64,000 nucleotides of DNA from a virus, in the IMG/VR virus record IMGVR_UViG_3300032117_000009, positions 60,689 through 124,688 of that record; one strand, written 5' to 3'. This document shows, piece after piece, positions 49,859 to 58,249 of the stretch. How positions within the stretch are numbered: position 1 is the first letter of the stretch; every line of letters starts with the position of its first letter. The notes beneath the pieces were generated by a model that worked only from the letters and a program-made list of their open reading frames with translations, was not told the origin of the DNA and did not search any database. Made by a program: the position numbers and the translations under genes.

Positions 49859-50595
49859 AAAGGACAGACCGATCTGGCTGGGCATTCATCAAATTTCTTA
49901 TCGCCAGATCCTGTACAACAAGCTTGTAATGAAGATGGGTCATTAAACTCAACCGCCTCTAGTATTTTATTCCATTTAGCATAAATAGAGTCAAGTTCTT
50001 GACGATCTTGCTCAACTATAAAATCTCTAATCCTATGTGGATATGACTTTTCTACATAAAGAATTACCATTTCTTCAGGTGCATCTGGCACATTATCTTG
50101 ATAAATTCTTACTTGGGTTTTGTAATTTGGTGTTACTGATTCTGGAATCCTATTGCAACTTTTAATGTCTACAAGAACTACCTTGCCATTTGGTAAAGTG
50201 AGCTTTCTAATATCTGTTGTACCACTAGTATGACGCTCTTCGTTGACATAACTTACTTCAACTTCTTCCTCGGTGGTAAAACCAAGGTGGATAAGCATGC
50301 TTTGCACAATGGCATGCAGAGCAGAACCAATCTGGAATGTCATGGCCAGGGTAGGAGAAATATACTCTTTCTGCAAACCCTTCTGAAGTTCAGGGTGGAA
50401 CTTACAATAAAGCAGATACTCACCAGCATGTGCATCAGAAGAAGGGTGAAAATAACCGTCCCAAACTCTTTCTTTATTATAAACTTTTACAGGGTATACT
50501 TCTGGCCAATCTGCATTAGCAATTGCTTGTTCAAGGTAAGGAGTAATAATCTCTTTCCTAGAAATTGTGCTAAGCGTCCTATCAAGAACTCCCAT
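49846..50595 (-). CDS. Cas4-like PD-(D/E)XK exonuclease
   Basis: A 249-residue protein with GTTDIRKLTL (D), VLVDIKSCNR (DxK) and QVRIYQDN motifs of the RecB/Cas4 nuclease fold, plus C-terminal cysteines CCTGSGDKKFDECPARSVC that could ligate an iron-sulfur cluster with an upstream Cys. Cas4-like exonucleases process DNA ends for recombination; the lack of CRISPR genes argues for the phage recombination context. Confidence 0.85.
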   Translation of the reverse strand: MGVLDRTLSTISRKEIITPYLEQAIANADWPEVYPVKVYNKERVWDGYFHPSSDAHAGEYLLYCKFHPELQKGLQKEYISPTLAMTFQIGSALHAIVQSMLIHLGFTTEEEVEVSYVNEERHTSGTTDIRKLTLPNGKVVLVDIKSCNRIPESVTPNYKTQVRIYQDNVPDAPEEMVILYVEKSYPHRIRDFIVEQDRQELDSIYAKWNKILEAVEFNDPSSLQACCTGSGDKKFDECPARSVCPLWNH

Positions 50596-51007
50596 TAACT
50601 TTTCTCCTTAAATATTTAATTTCTTCAACAAGTTCAATTAAATCATGCAAATCTAATACTGCAATATCTTGTAATATTTTTATATTTTCTACCGGAACTT
50701 CATGCTCTATTGGTTCTAATTCAATATTTGGGCTATTGAATCTGATAGCCAAACATGGCCTCATTTCAGATGAACGTTCATAAGCTTTAGAACTAATATA
50801 TTCCCATAGTTCCCTTTTAATGTTATAAGATAATTTTTGTGTTTCTTTACATTCTATTAAGAAACGCCAATGTGTTTTATCTCTTTTAGTTTGAACATCA
50901 AGTTTTTCAAATTTATTACCTGATGATATTGTAGTTGATGCTTCTGGCCACCAATTAGCAACATCATTTTCATGTTTATCTGCTAATCTTTTTTCTCTAC
51001 TACCCAT
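50582..51007 (-). CDS. PD-(D/E)XK resolvase-like nuclease (Hjc/VRR-type)
   Basis: A 141-residue protein. EKLDVQTKRDKTHWRFLIECKETQKL presents the D...ExK nuclease core, and the preceding basic helix plus SSKAYERS resembles Hjc-type or VRR-NUC enzymes. Probably cuts branched DNA. It overlaps the WhiB gene by eight bases upstream and the Cas4-like gene downstream, placing three nucleases in series. Confidence 0.75.
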   Translation of the reverse strand: MGSREKRLADKHENDVANWWPEASTTISSGNKFEKLDVQTKRDKTHWRFLIECKETQKLSYNIKRELWEYISSKAYERSSEMRPCLAIRFNSPNIELEPIEHEVPVENIKILQDIAVLDLHDLIELVEEIKYLRRKVNGSS

Positions 51008-51248
51008 TTCCCAACTTCATAATATATGGTGATCTATAAACTCCACCCCAAACACCAAACTCTTCTTCATTTTCATCTGCAAAATCATTACATTCTTTTT
51101 TAACTTTGCAATTGCCACAAGGTAAATTTTCTTGAATATATTTTTCAATATTTACTCTTCTGGTGTCTGGGAAAAATAAATCTGTGTCCAAATCTTTGCA
51201 CAAAGACTTATCTCTCCAATCATACTTCTGAGTCGTTGATATCCTCAT
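51000..51248 (-). CDS. whiB: WhiB-family iron-sulfur regulator
   Basis: About 82 residues from the ATG at 51248. It shows the full WhiB signature: DWRDKSLCKD (C17), then CGNCKVKKEC (C44, C47, C53) and the GVWGG turn at 65-69. WhiB proteins bind a 4Fe-4S cluster and interact with the principal sigma factor of Actinobacteria. They are known only from that phylum and its phages. The phage copy probably redirects host transcription. The start overlaps recA. Confidence 0.9.
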   Translation of the reverse strand: MRISTTQKYDWRDKSLCKDLDTDLFFPDTRRVNIEKYIQENLPCGNCKVKKECNDFADENEEEFGVWGGVYRSPYIMKLGNG

Positions 51249-52344
51249 TAGGGTCTGTCTCAGGTCTTGCATACTCTTCATCCTCATTAACAATTAGATC
51301 GTTTGCGTTTGACTTATTACGAATTAAATCAATTACTTTTTCAAAAAAACTATCTTTCTTGCCACTTTCATAAAGTGCTTTGAAGAAAGATTCTCTACCC
51401 TGTTCTTTAATATCCTCATAGCTATACCAAGAACCTGCCTTATTCACAGCTCCAACTAAAATACCCATCCTAGTAAGATCTCTTTCAACATCAATTCCAG
51501 GATGATCTAGCCAAACACTTGGCTGTGAATAAAAATCTGTCCAACCTTCTCTCAAAGGTGGTCCATAAGAATTTTTAACAGTTTTCATAACAACAGGAAA
51601 ACCAACCTGTGTATTTTCTCCATTAATTTTATCAAAATATTTATCTGAACCTGGCCTCAAGTAAAGCCTAACGCTCATTGCGTGCTTTACTGCGTGCCCT
51701 CCAGGTGTCATAGCACGATTGTATCCATCCATATCAGCTCTTAATTGATTAAGATAGAAACACGTTACGTTGTACAAATTTGCTAAAGGGGCAACCGTTT
51801 GCACATTACGCTTCATAACAGAAGCTGCACCACCCATTCTATCATTCTTATCTGTAAGGGCTTGCATACTATGTCTAGTAGCTGCTCCACCAATAGAATC
51901 CCAAACAATTGCACCAATTTTTTTAGATTTAATAAGTTCAACCATCATATCTGTGCCACTCTCTGCATCAGGTGGTTGAACAACTACTAAATTATCATCT
52001 ACGCTAAGGCCAAGTGTTTCTGCCCACTCTGGATTAAACCTATGCTCAAGATCAATATATGCAAGCATTCTTTCGCCATTGTAATATTCAAAGCAATCTT
52101 TGAGGGCAAGCAGAGCAAAGCTAGTCTTTCCGGCATGTTCTTTACCAAAGATTTCAATAAGCTTTCCTTCTGGCCAACCAGCAATTGCTAAAAGATACGC
52201 CAATGAAGGAGAAAAACAAGGAATCGCTCGTACTTTGTCAACATTTGAACCTCTCATCGCTACTGGTCGCTCTGCACCATCTGGTGTGAATTTATTTAAA
52301 TCTTGCAACAACTTATCAATTTCATCTGCTCTACGTGGACTCAT
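51220..52344 (-). CDS. recA: RecA-like recombinase
   Basis: A 374-residue protein with the Walker A GKEHAGKTS (67-75), the YIDLEHRFNPEW (RecA DxE-type) and IVWDSIGG Walker B, plus the MTPGGHAVK segment. The RecA family drives strand invasion and phage recombination. Its acidic C-terminal tail is RecA-like, ending NEDINDSEV. It is co-transcribed just after dnaE. Confidence 0.88.
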   Translation of the reverse strand: MSPRRADEIDKLLQDLNKFTPDGAERPVAMRGSNVDKVRAIPCFSPSLAYLLAIAGWPEGKLIEIFGKEHAGKTSFALLALKDCFEYYNGERMLAYIDLEHRFNPEWAETLGLSVDDNLVVVQPPDAESGTDMMVELIKSKKIGAIVWDSIGGAATRHSMQALTDKNDRMGGAASVMKRNVQTVAPLANLYNVTCFYLNQLRADMDGYNRAMTPGGHAVKHAMSVRLYLRPGSDKYFDKINGENTQVGFPVVMKTVKNSYGPPLREGWTDFYSQPSVWLDHPGIDVERDLTRMGILVGAVNKAGSWYSYEDIKEQGRESFFKALYESGKKDSFFEKVIDLIRNKSNANDLIVNEDEEYARPETDPNEDINDSEV

Positions 52345-55300
52345 TATGCTACCTCTGCTTTCAATAAATCAAGTCTAAACAAATTCTTCAATTGCAAACC
52401 ATCTTGCAATTTTTCAATTTTTGCAATAATTGGAGCACCAACCTCTATATTTTTTTCATACTTTGAATAAACGTCTGGGAAACAAACTAATTGTACCAGG
52501 TTATCTCCGCCATAATTATCGTTTTCATCAAAATTATCAAATTCATCTTCTTCATCGATAATCGTGTTTGGCAATTCAATCCACATCTGACACATTTTTG
52601 AACCAGCTTTTTTGCCCTTTTTGGTTACTAGCTCATTAACTTTAGCTATAAGACCACCAATTGTTGCTTTTTCTCCAGTAAATAATTTCTTTTCCCCAGG
52701 AAAATTTTCTTCTGAAGCTATGATATCAATATATTCACCTAAAGGATCTAAGGATACCAGGGTTCCCAGCAATTCTCGTTCTGCCAATGCTCTATCGTTG
52801 ATCTTTTCTTGATTAACATGGCATGTAAACGCACTGAGTCTACCAAAACAATGCTTGCAGCTATCAGTGCAGCTGTTATCAAGATTTTTCCAATCTCCCC
52901 TGCACTTCCAATATTCATACAATGCTTGCTCTGCACGAGTCCTCCCATCAGAAGGAACAACAATGTTATCAAAAACACCACACTTAATAAGTGCAATTAT
53001 AGCACGCTTATTGACATTTTTTTTAGGAACCCTTGCAACAAAATCTTCCATAGATGTAAATGGACCGAGCTTCTTGATATACAAAGCACTACCACCTACA
53101 AACTTTACGCTATTTAAACCATAACGAATGGAACCATTTTTAGTTAATGTGTATCCACTGCTTGATTCATTAATGTCTGGGCCTAAAACATTAATACCCA
53201 TTCTTCTTGATTCTCTAATGTAAGCGACTGATTGCGATGGATTTGTCTGGAAAAGAGCTGTCATAAACTCTTTTGGATAATGCTTTTTGATATATGCTGT
53301 CCAATGTCCAAGGATTGCATACCCATATGAATGGCTCTTATTAAAACCATAAACACCAAAAGATTGCATTTCATCAAAAATACTATTTGCGACATTTTCA
53401 TTTATATCGTTTTTAGCGCAACCTTCTACAAATACTTTTCTTTCCTTAGCCATTTCATCAAGCTTTTGCTTACCCATAGCACGACGAACACGATCAGTCT
53501 CAGAAAGAGAATACCCAGCAAGCTCAACACAAGCTTCCATGATTTGCTCCTGGAACAAAAATGTGCCATATGTACTTTCAAGAACCTTTTTAAGCTTTGG
53601 GTGCTTATATGTAACAGGTCGCCTTCCAGATTTCTTTTGCAGATACAACTCTAAAAGGTTCATGCCTGTTTCTGGGTCAATTGTTCTAGTAACTCCAGGG
53701 CGACAAACTGCAATCATAGCAGATAGATCCTCAACAGACCTTGGCTGAAAACGCCTGATTAGCATCGTAAGGTTATTGGTTTCAATCTGGAAACAACCCA
53801 TTGTATGACCATTGCAAAGCATATCCCAAACTGAACTATCGTTATAATACTTGTCCCAATCATGTTGCCATTCATAAAAATGAGGCAAAACATCACCATA
53901 ATTACGCTTAATCAAATTATAAGCAGCCATCAATGTAGATAGTGTCCTAAGACCCAAAACATCTACCTTAACGAATCCTAGGGCCTCTACATCATCTTTT
54001 TCAAACTGCGTGCGTACATCGCCAGTCTTAAATCTAAGAGGAAGCTTACCCAATAATTCTTCCTTAGAAATAACAACTCCTGCAGCGTGAGCACTAGAAT
54101 GTCTAATATGATCAAGCATCTTAGGTATAAGTTCAAAAAGGTTTGGATATTTATCTTGCCATTGAATAAATTCTGACCTGCATGACTTAAGAAGCTTTTC
54201 CCATGCTTTGATACCTGGCCCATTGTGTGCAACTGTCCAATTGTCATCAACAATCTTACAAATAGCATCTGTATCTGACCGATTAATCGCAAGACCACGG
54301 CAAAGATCACGGATGGTTTGTTTTACACCAAGAGTATTAAGCGTAGCAATGCTAGTTATATTCAACTTTCCATACTTATCTTCTAGGTGATCACGAACAA
54401 GCTGTCGCTCAAGCTGTGGAAAATCAATATCAATATCTGGCATAGTATCACGGCCAGGGTCCAAAAATCGCTCAAACAGCAAACCAGCAGGAATAGGATC
54501 GATTTCTGTAATATCCATACAATATGCAAGCAAAGAACCACCAGCTGAACCTCTGCTAGGCCCAACAAGCATTCCCTCTTCCTTACTCCACTTGATAACA
54601 TCAGCAACCATGTGGAAGTACCCAGGGAAACCCTTACTTACAATAATGTCAGTCTCGTAATCAATTCTGTCACGATATGTTTGAAGCATATCTTCTGACA
54701 CTTTGCCAACGATCTTGCGATTAAACCCATCCTCTACGGCATTATGTAGCTTCCTAATATCTTGTTCCTTACTTGCAAAAAATACAGGCATGCTTTTAGC
54801 TTCATTAATTTGAACATTACACTTATCTGCAAGCAACTTTGTATTTTTTACTGCATCGGATACAACTCCATCAGGAAGATAAGAAAGCTTTCTTCGCATA
54901 TCTTCTTCCGAAACAATACATAGTTGATCAGGACCATAAGAAAATCTATCCTCATCATTTACTGTCTTTCCCATTTGAATAGCAGTCATTACTTCATGGG
55001 CATACCAATCATCAGGCTTTGTATAATGAGAATCACTTACTGCAAGCAATGGAACGGAAAAATCATTTGCTGCTCGAACAATCTGCTTATTCCATCGTTC
55101 ACTATCTGGTGACTTGTACGAATGAATTTCAAGAAAAAAGTTGTCCTTAAAAATGCTTTGAAATTTAGAAATGCGTTCATAAGCTTTTTCAAAAGAAAAT
55201 TGCTTATTCTCTTCATTAAGAAATTTTCCAACGCAACCACCCATACAACCACCAGTGATTGCAAGACCTTCTGAATACTTTTTCAAAAGCTCCCAATCAA

Positions 55301-55661
55301 ACCTGGGATCACCATAATATGATCCATCTAACCACGCTTCGCTTGACAAAGACCACAAATTAGTTAGTCCAGTTTGATTAAGTGCAATAACAGTCATGTG
55401 ATCATAAAATTCACCCTTTTTGCCAACTCTGTCATGCCTATTATCAGTAAAATATCCTTCCATTCCAAAAATAGGCTTAACACCAGCCTTATCTGCTTTG
55501 CGTTGAAAAGCAAAATGGCCAGAGCATTCTCCGTGGTCGGTAATTGCAATAGAAGACTGATTTAGCTCAACAGCTCTATTGACAATGCTATCCAGAGTGC
55601 TTAGACCATCTAGAAAAGAATGTTCGCTATGAACATGAAGATGAACAAGATTATCAACCAC
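52344..55661 (-). CDS. dnaE: DNA polymerase III alpha subunit (DnaE type)
   Basis: A 1105-residue, full-length-like DnaE. The N-terminal PHP domain has HLHVHSEHS, DHGECSG, GMEGY, EIHSY and DSHY metal-site motifs, apparently intact. The polymerase core has GPSRGSAGGS (367-376) and the catalytic PDIDIDF (408-414). The C-terminal region shows HhH and OB-type segments. Starts at GTG. Phages of this type (some actinophage clusters) carry DnaE instead of a Pol I-type polymerase. The intact PHP motifs suggest proofreading activity, as in actinobacterial DnaE1. Confidence 0.95.
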   Translation of the reverse strand: MVDNLVHLHVHSEHSFLDGLSTLDSIVNRAVELNQSSIAITDHGECSGHFAFQRKADKAGVKPIFGMEGYFTDNRHDRVGKKGEFYDHMTVIALNQTGLTNLWSLSSEAWLDGSYYGDPRFDWELLKKYSEGLAITGGCMGGCVGKFLNEENKQFSFEKAYERISKFQSIFKDNFFLEIHSYKSPDSERWNKQIVRAANDFSVPLLAVSDSHYTKPDDWYAHEVMTAIQMGKTVNDEDRFSYGPDQLCIVSEEDMRRKLSYLPDGVVSDAVKNTKLLADKCNVQINEAKSMPVFFASKEQDIRKLHNAVEDGFNRKIVGKVSEDMLQTYRDRIDYETDIIVSKGFPGYFHMVADVIKWSKEEGMLVGPSRGSAGGSLLAYCMDITEIDPIPAGLLFERFLDPGRDTMPDIDIDFPQLERQLVRDHLEDKYGKLNITSIATLNTLGVKQTIRDLCRGLAINRSDTDAICKIVDDNWTVAHNGPGIKAWEKLLKSCRSEFIQWQDKYPNLFELIPKMLDHIRHSSAHAAGVVISKEELLGKLPLRFKTGDVRTQFEKDDVEALGFVKVDVLGLRTLSTLMAAYNLIKRNYGDVLPHFYEWQHDWDKYYNDSSVWDMLCNGHTMGCFQIETNNLTMLIRRFQPRSVEDLSAMIAVCRPGVTRTIDPETGMNLLELYLQKKSGRRPVTYKHPKLKKVLESTYGTFLFQEQIMEACVELAGYSLSETDRVRRAMGKQKLDEMAKERKVFVEGCAKNDINENVANSIFDEMQSFGVYGFNKSHSYGYAILGHWTAYIKKHYPKEFMTALFQTNPSQSVAYIRESRRMGINVLGPDINESSSGYTLTKNGSIRYGLNSVKFVGGSALYIKKLGPFTSMEDFVARVPKKNVNKRAIIALIKCGVFDNIVVPSDGRTRAEQALYEYWKCRGDWKNLDNSCTDSCKHCFGRLSAFTCHVNQEKINDRALAERELLGTLVSLDPLGEYIDIIASEENFPGEKKLFTGEKATIGGLIAKVNELVTKKGKKAGSKMCQMWIELPNTIIDEEDEFDNFDENDNYGGDNLVQLVCFPDVYSKYEKNIEVGAPIIAKIEKLQDGLQLKNLFRLDLLKAEVA

Positions 55662-55703
55662 AAAAAAAGACCTTACTGTTTTTAATATAAAACTTTTGAC
55701 TCT

Positions 55704-55740
55704 GTGGGGGCACTCTCAATATTATCAAGAGTACCCCCAC
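55704..55740 (-). terminator. stem-loop between ssDNA-binding and dnaE genes
   Basis: GTGGGGG-x-ACTCT pairs with AGAGT-x-CCCCCAC in the 99-base gap, a 12-pair stem with one mismatch and an 11-base AT loop. No clean U tract follows, so it may be a terminator, an attenuator or an mRNA processing hairpin. It separates the ssDNA-binding-type gene from the dnaE operon. Confidence 0.65.
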
Positions 55741-55760
55741 TTAGCTTAACGCTTAATTAA

Positions 55761-56555
55761 TCAACTATACGGAGATTCAACAAGCTTAGCCTTCAAACGA
55801 TCTGCCGTAGTAAGCTCATCAATATCTGCGCTGTGGTTATTCATAGATGGAGCAATGCTTTCGCTGTTACTAAAATTGCTCTTCTTGTCTTCCTTGTCGG
55901 GCAAAATTCCATGAAGTCTAGAGTTATAATATTCCTCGCTACCAATTCTGGTAAGAAAGCCCTCAAGGTCTGGTACAAAATTGCCATACCTATCATCCAT
56001 ATTGTCAATGGGCTTTGGTGGCAAAGGGAAAGAAACATAAGTAGTGTCTGTACCGCTACCCTGTCTATGAATCTCTAGATCAAAATCACGCAAAGAACCA
56101 TACTTTTCATGGATAAGCGCAATGGTGTTCCAGAAATTACGCATTGACTGGTTTACAATACCAACAACCGGCTTCTTCTTTCGAACAATACCGTTTGGAG
56201 TTTCTTCATCATTCTCAACAACCTGGTCTTCATAACCAACTACCTTGCCATCTTCATAAACAGGTTGTCTGACAACAGCAATGCCGTATCCAGTGTCTCG
56301 CTTATAAACATCTTTTTGGCACAGCTCGCATGGCTCTTCAAAAACAGAACGACAAACAAAATTAGCCTTCTTACCATCATGAGTATCTACCATGCTATGT
56401 ACAGCAACGACGAGTGTATCGTCAATATCAGTAATAAAACGGATAACCTTAGTTTCTCCGCCCTTCCAAGAAATCCAATTTGTATCTGGGTAATCCTTGG
56501 TTCCTTGTCCCTTAGTAAGAGACTCGTTGATTGCCTCACGGCCCTTCTTAATCAT
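55761..56555 (-). CDS. ssDNA-binding-type protein
   Basis: A 264-residue protein. The N-terminal WISWKGGETKVIRFITDIDDT beta element, a VHSMVDTHDGKK strand and a small zinc-like CRSVFEEPCELCQ cluster resemble the ssDNA-binding (gp32-like) proteins annotated in actinophages. The C-terminal tail is acidic/Ser-rich, as in SSBs. It lies among replication genes, with a putative promoter before it and a stem-loop after it. Family assignment by pattern only. Confidence 0.7.
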   Translation of the reverse strand: MIKKGREAINESLTKGQGTKDYPDTNWISWKGGETKVIRFITDIDDTLVVAVHSMVDTHDGKKANFVCRSVFEEPCELCQKDVYKRDTGYGIAVVRQPVYEDGKVVGYEDQVVENDEETPNGIVRKKKPVVGIVNQSMRNFWNTIALIHEKYGSLRDFDLEIHRQGSGTDTTYVSFPLPPKPIDNMDDRYGNFVPDLEGFLTRIGSEEYYNSRLHGILPDKEDKKSNFSNSESIAPSMNNHSADIDELTTADRLKAKLVESPYS

Positions 56556-56601
56556 TTTTTCTTCTTTCTATTTTTCTGCTTGCCTTATGGCCTACATGTT
56601 T

Positions 56602-56607
56602 ATTATA
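56602..56607 (-). promoter_or_regulatory. -10-type box upstream of ssDNA-binding-type gene
   Basis: TATAAT on the minus strand in the 60-base gap before the ssDNA-binding-type gene; a GGGATTACTCCC inverted repeat (56612-56623) overlaps it on the upstream side and may be an operator. No convincing -35. Confidence 0.35.
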
Positions 56608-56615
56608 TATCGGGA

Positions 56616-57239
56616 TTACTCCCATTTTCTGATTATCTTGCAATAATCTAGGTACCAATTGTCTTTGGTATCCTTCAATAGATGATATGCAAGAACATCC
56701 AGATCTGGCTTGTAGTTTGTATCTACGTAAACAAGCTCACCCCATGGGTAAATTGCTTTTTCAAAATGGTCACTAAGAACAACCTTGGCACTCTGTTCAC
56801 GACCAGAACGGTGGTAATAGGTAGCTAAATGAGCCATCCATTCTTTTGCAAGATTGTAATTTTCATCATGATCTTCACTGACATAGTACGCAAATGAAAT
56901 TTCTTTTTCTTCTTGAATATCTGTTGTCATTTTTTTCTTACCAGTTGATACTTCTTCGATTAGCCTTTCCAGGCTTTTAGTCAAAGAATCGTATACAACT
57001 CTCTGCGTACTCGTTAAAGTTTTGTAAGCTTCAATAAGTTTTTTGTCGTGACCTTTGACTTTTATTATAGCTCGGAATCTGTCCTTAATCTCTTGTTTTC
57101 CCCAATTTTTTTCATTTGGGTCTATCCCTAAGATTTTGTAATAACCTTCTGGGTCTACTATATATTCTCTTTTTCTTAAGACCAATGATAGAGATGAAGG
57201 GTACTCTATACCTTTAATCCTTTTAGGCTTAGATTCCAC
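56616..57239 (-). CDS. J-domain-like replication-associated protein without HPD
   Basis: A 207-residue protein. YYKILGIDPNEKNWGKQEIKDRF, then AYKTLTSTQRVVYDSLTK, has the DnaJ J-domain layout (YxxLG, K-E-I-K-x-x-F, A-Y-x-x-L, R-x-x-Y-D). The loop that should read HPD instead reads KGHDKK. The region that would stimulate Hsp70 ATPase is thus altered. The C-terminal half is unrelated, with Tyr/Trp-rich helices. It overlaps the primase gene by 34 bases, so a replication-associated role is likely. Confidence 0.65.
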   Translation of the reverse strand: MESKPKRIKGIEYPSSLSLVLRKREYIVDPEGYYKILGIDPNEKNWGKQEIKDRFRAIIKVKGHDKKLIEAYKTLTSTQRVVYDSLTKSLERLIEEVSTGKKKMTTDIQEEKEISFAYYVSEDHDENYNLAKEWMAHLATYYHRSGREQSAKVVLSDHFEKAIYPWGELVYVDTNYKPDLDVLAYHLLKDTKDNWYLDYCKIIRKWE

Positions 57240-58249
57240 TGAAGCATGTTCTTTCTCTGATTGAGCAAATAATCAAGAGGATCACCAACTGAAGCAGGGT
57301 CCTCGTTATCTTCTTCTAGGATTGTCACCATGTTCGTCTTCGAAAGACAATGAACAAGATATGAGCTAGCCTTTCGGCCTGCAGTATCTCCATCCATCCA
57401 GATGCATACATCCTGGAATCGCCTGATCAAATGAATCTGATAATTAGAAATACTTGCCCCAAACGTTGATACAACGTTATTGACACCTAAAGACTTAAGC
57501 TTCAAAACCGACATTGGCGATTCTACCACAATAAGTTCTTCATTAGGGTCAAGGTTGTCATAATTATACAACGTCCATGCTTTAGGAAACTGCTTAGAAT
57601 TCTTATACTTAGGCACCCTGGGATCTTCTGTGAGCTTCCTACCTTGCCAACCAACAAGTTGGCCATTAAAAATATGTGGAATAATAATTCGTGAAACGCT
57701 TACCTGTTGTGATGCATCGCCAGAGTGAACCCATTCCATAGTATTTTCTCTAAGGCCAATCTTCATATCCCTTTGTACTTCATGCGAGATGCCACGAGAG
57801 TCCATGTAATCAGTTTGCCTAATCCATGGTTCAAGAATGTTCTGCGAGTAAACAGGAATATCTACCTTGCCCTCTGGACTTCCCTGAGAAAGATTTGCCT
57901 TGAGCCGATCAATAAACTTATCGTAATCTACAAAAGAACCAGTTGAGTATTCCTTTACCCTAGCCAAAGCTTGGTTGAAAGTAATATCAAGAATATTTTC
58001 AACAAGCCAGAAGACTGAACCTCCGCCACAAGTAAAACAATTAAACATCAACGTTTCTTTGTTCAAGCTTGCAGATGGATTTTGATCTCCATTCTTGTGA
58101 AGTCCAAATGGAAGCCTACATGAATGAATCAGCTCATTACCACTTTCATTAATTTCATTAATGCCACACAAATCCTGCAATAAAGAATATGCGTCAATAT
58201 TAACAGCAATGTCCTTGTGAATTTCCTTTGAACTAATCATCTTCTTCAT
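57206..58249 (-). CDS. dnaG: DNA primase (DnaG type)
   Basis: A 347-residue protein. Zinc-binding N-terminus with C44, H51, C71 and C74 (CHC2 type) and a TOPRIM core with VVESPMSVLKLK (E) and IWMDGDTAGRKA (DxD). It synthesises RNA primers on the lagging strand. Shorter than bacterial DnaG because the helicase-binding C-terminal domain is lacking. An alternative ATG nine bases further in is possible. It follows the helicase directly. Confidence 0.9.
   Translation of the reverse strand: MKKMISSKEIHKDIAVNIDAYSLLQDLCGINEINESGNELIHSCRLPFGLHKNGDQNPSASLNKETLMFNCFTCGGGSVFWLVENILDITFNQALARVKEYSTGSFVDYDKFIDRLKANLSQGSPEGKVDIPVYSQNILEPWIRQTDYMDSRGISHEVQRDMKIGLRENTMEWVHSGDASQQVSVSRIIIPHIFNGQLVGWQGRKLTEDPRVPKYKNSKQFPKAWTLYNYDNLDPNEELIVVESPMSVLKLKSLGVNNVVSTFGASISNYQIHLIRRFQDVCIWMDGDTAGRKASSYLVHCLSKTNMVTILEEDNEDPASVGDPLDYLLNQRKNMLQWNLSLKGLKV

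Noticed and set aside
49846-50595. Cas4-like gene as part of a CRISPR adaptation module
   Set aside because: No Cas1, Cas2 or repeat array is in the window; the neighbours are recombination nucleases and RecA.
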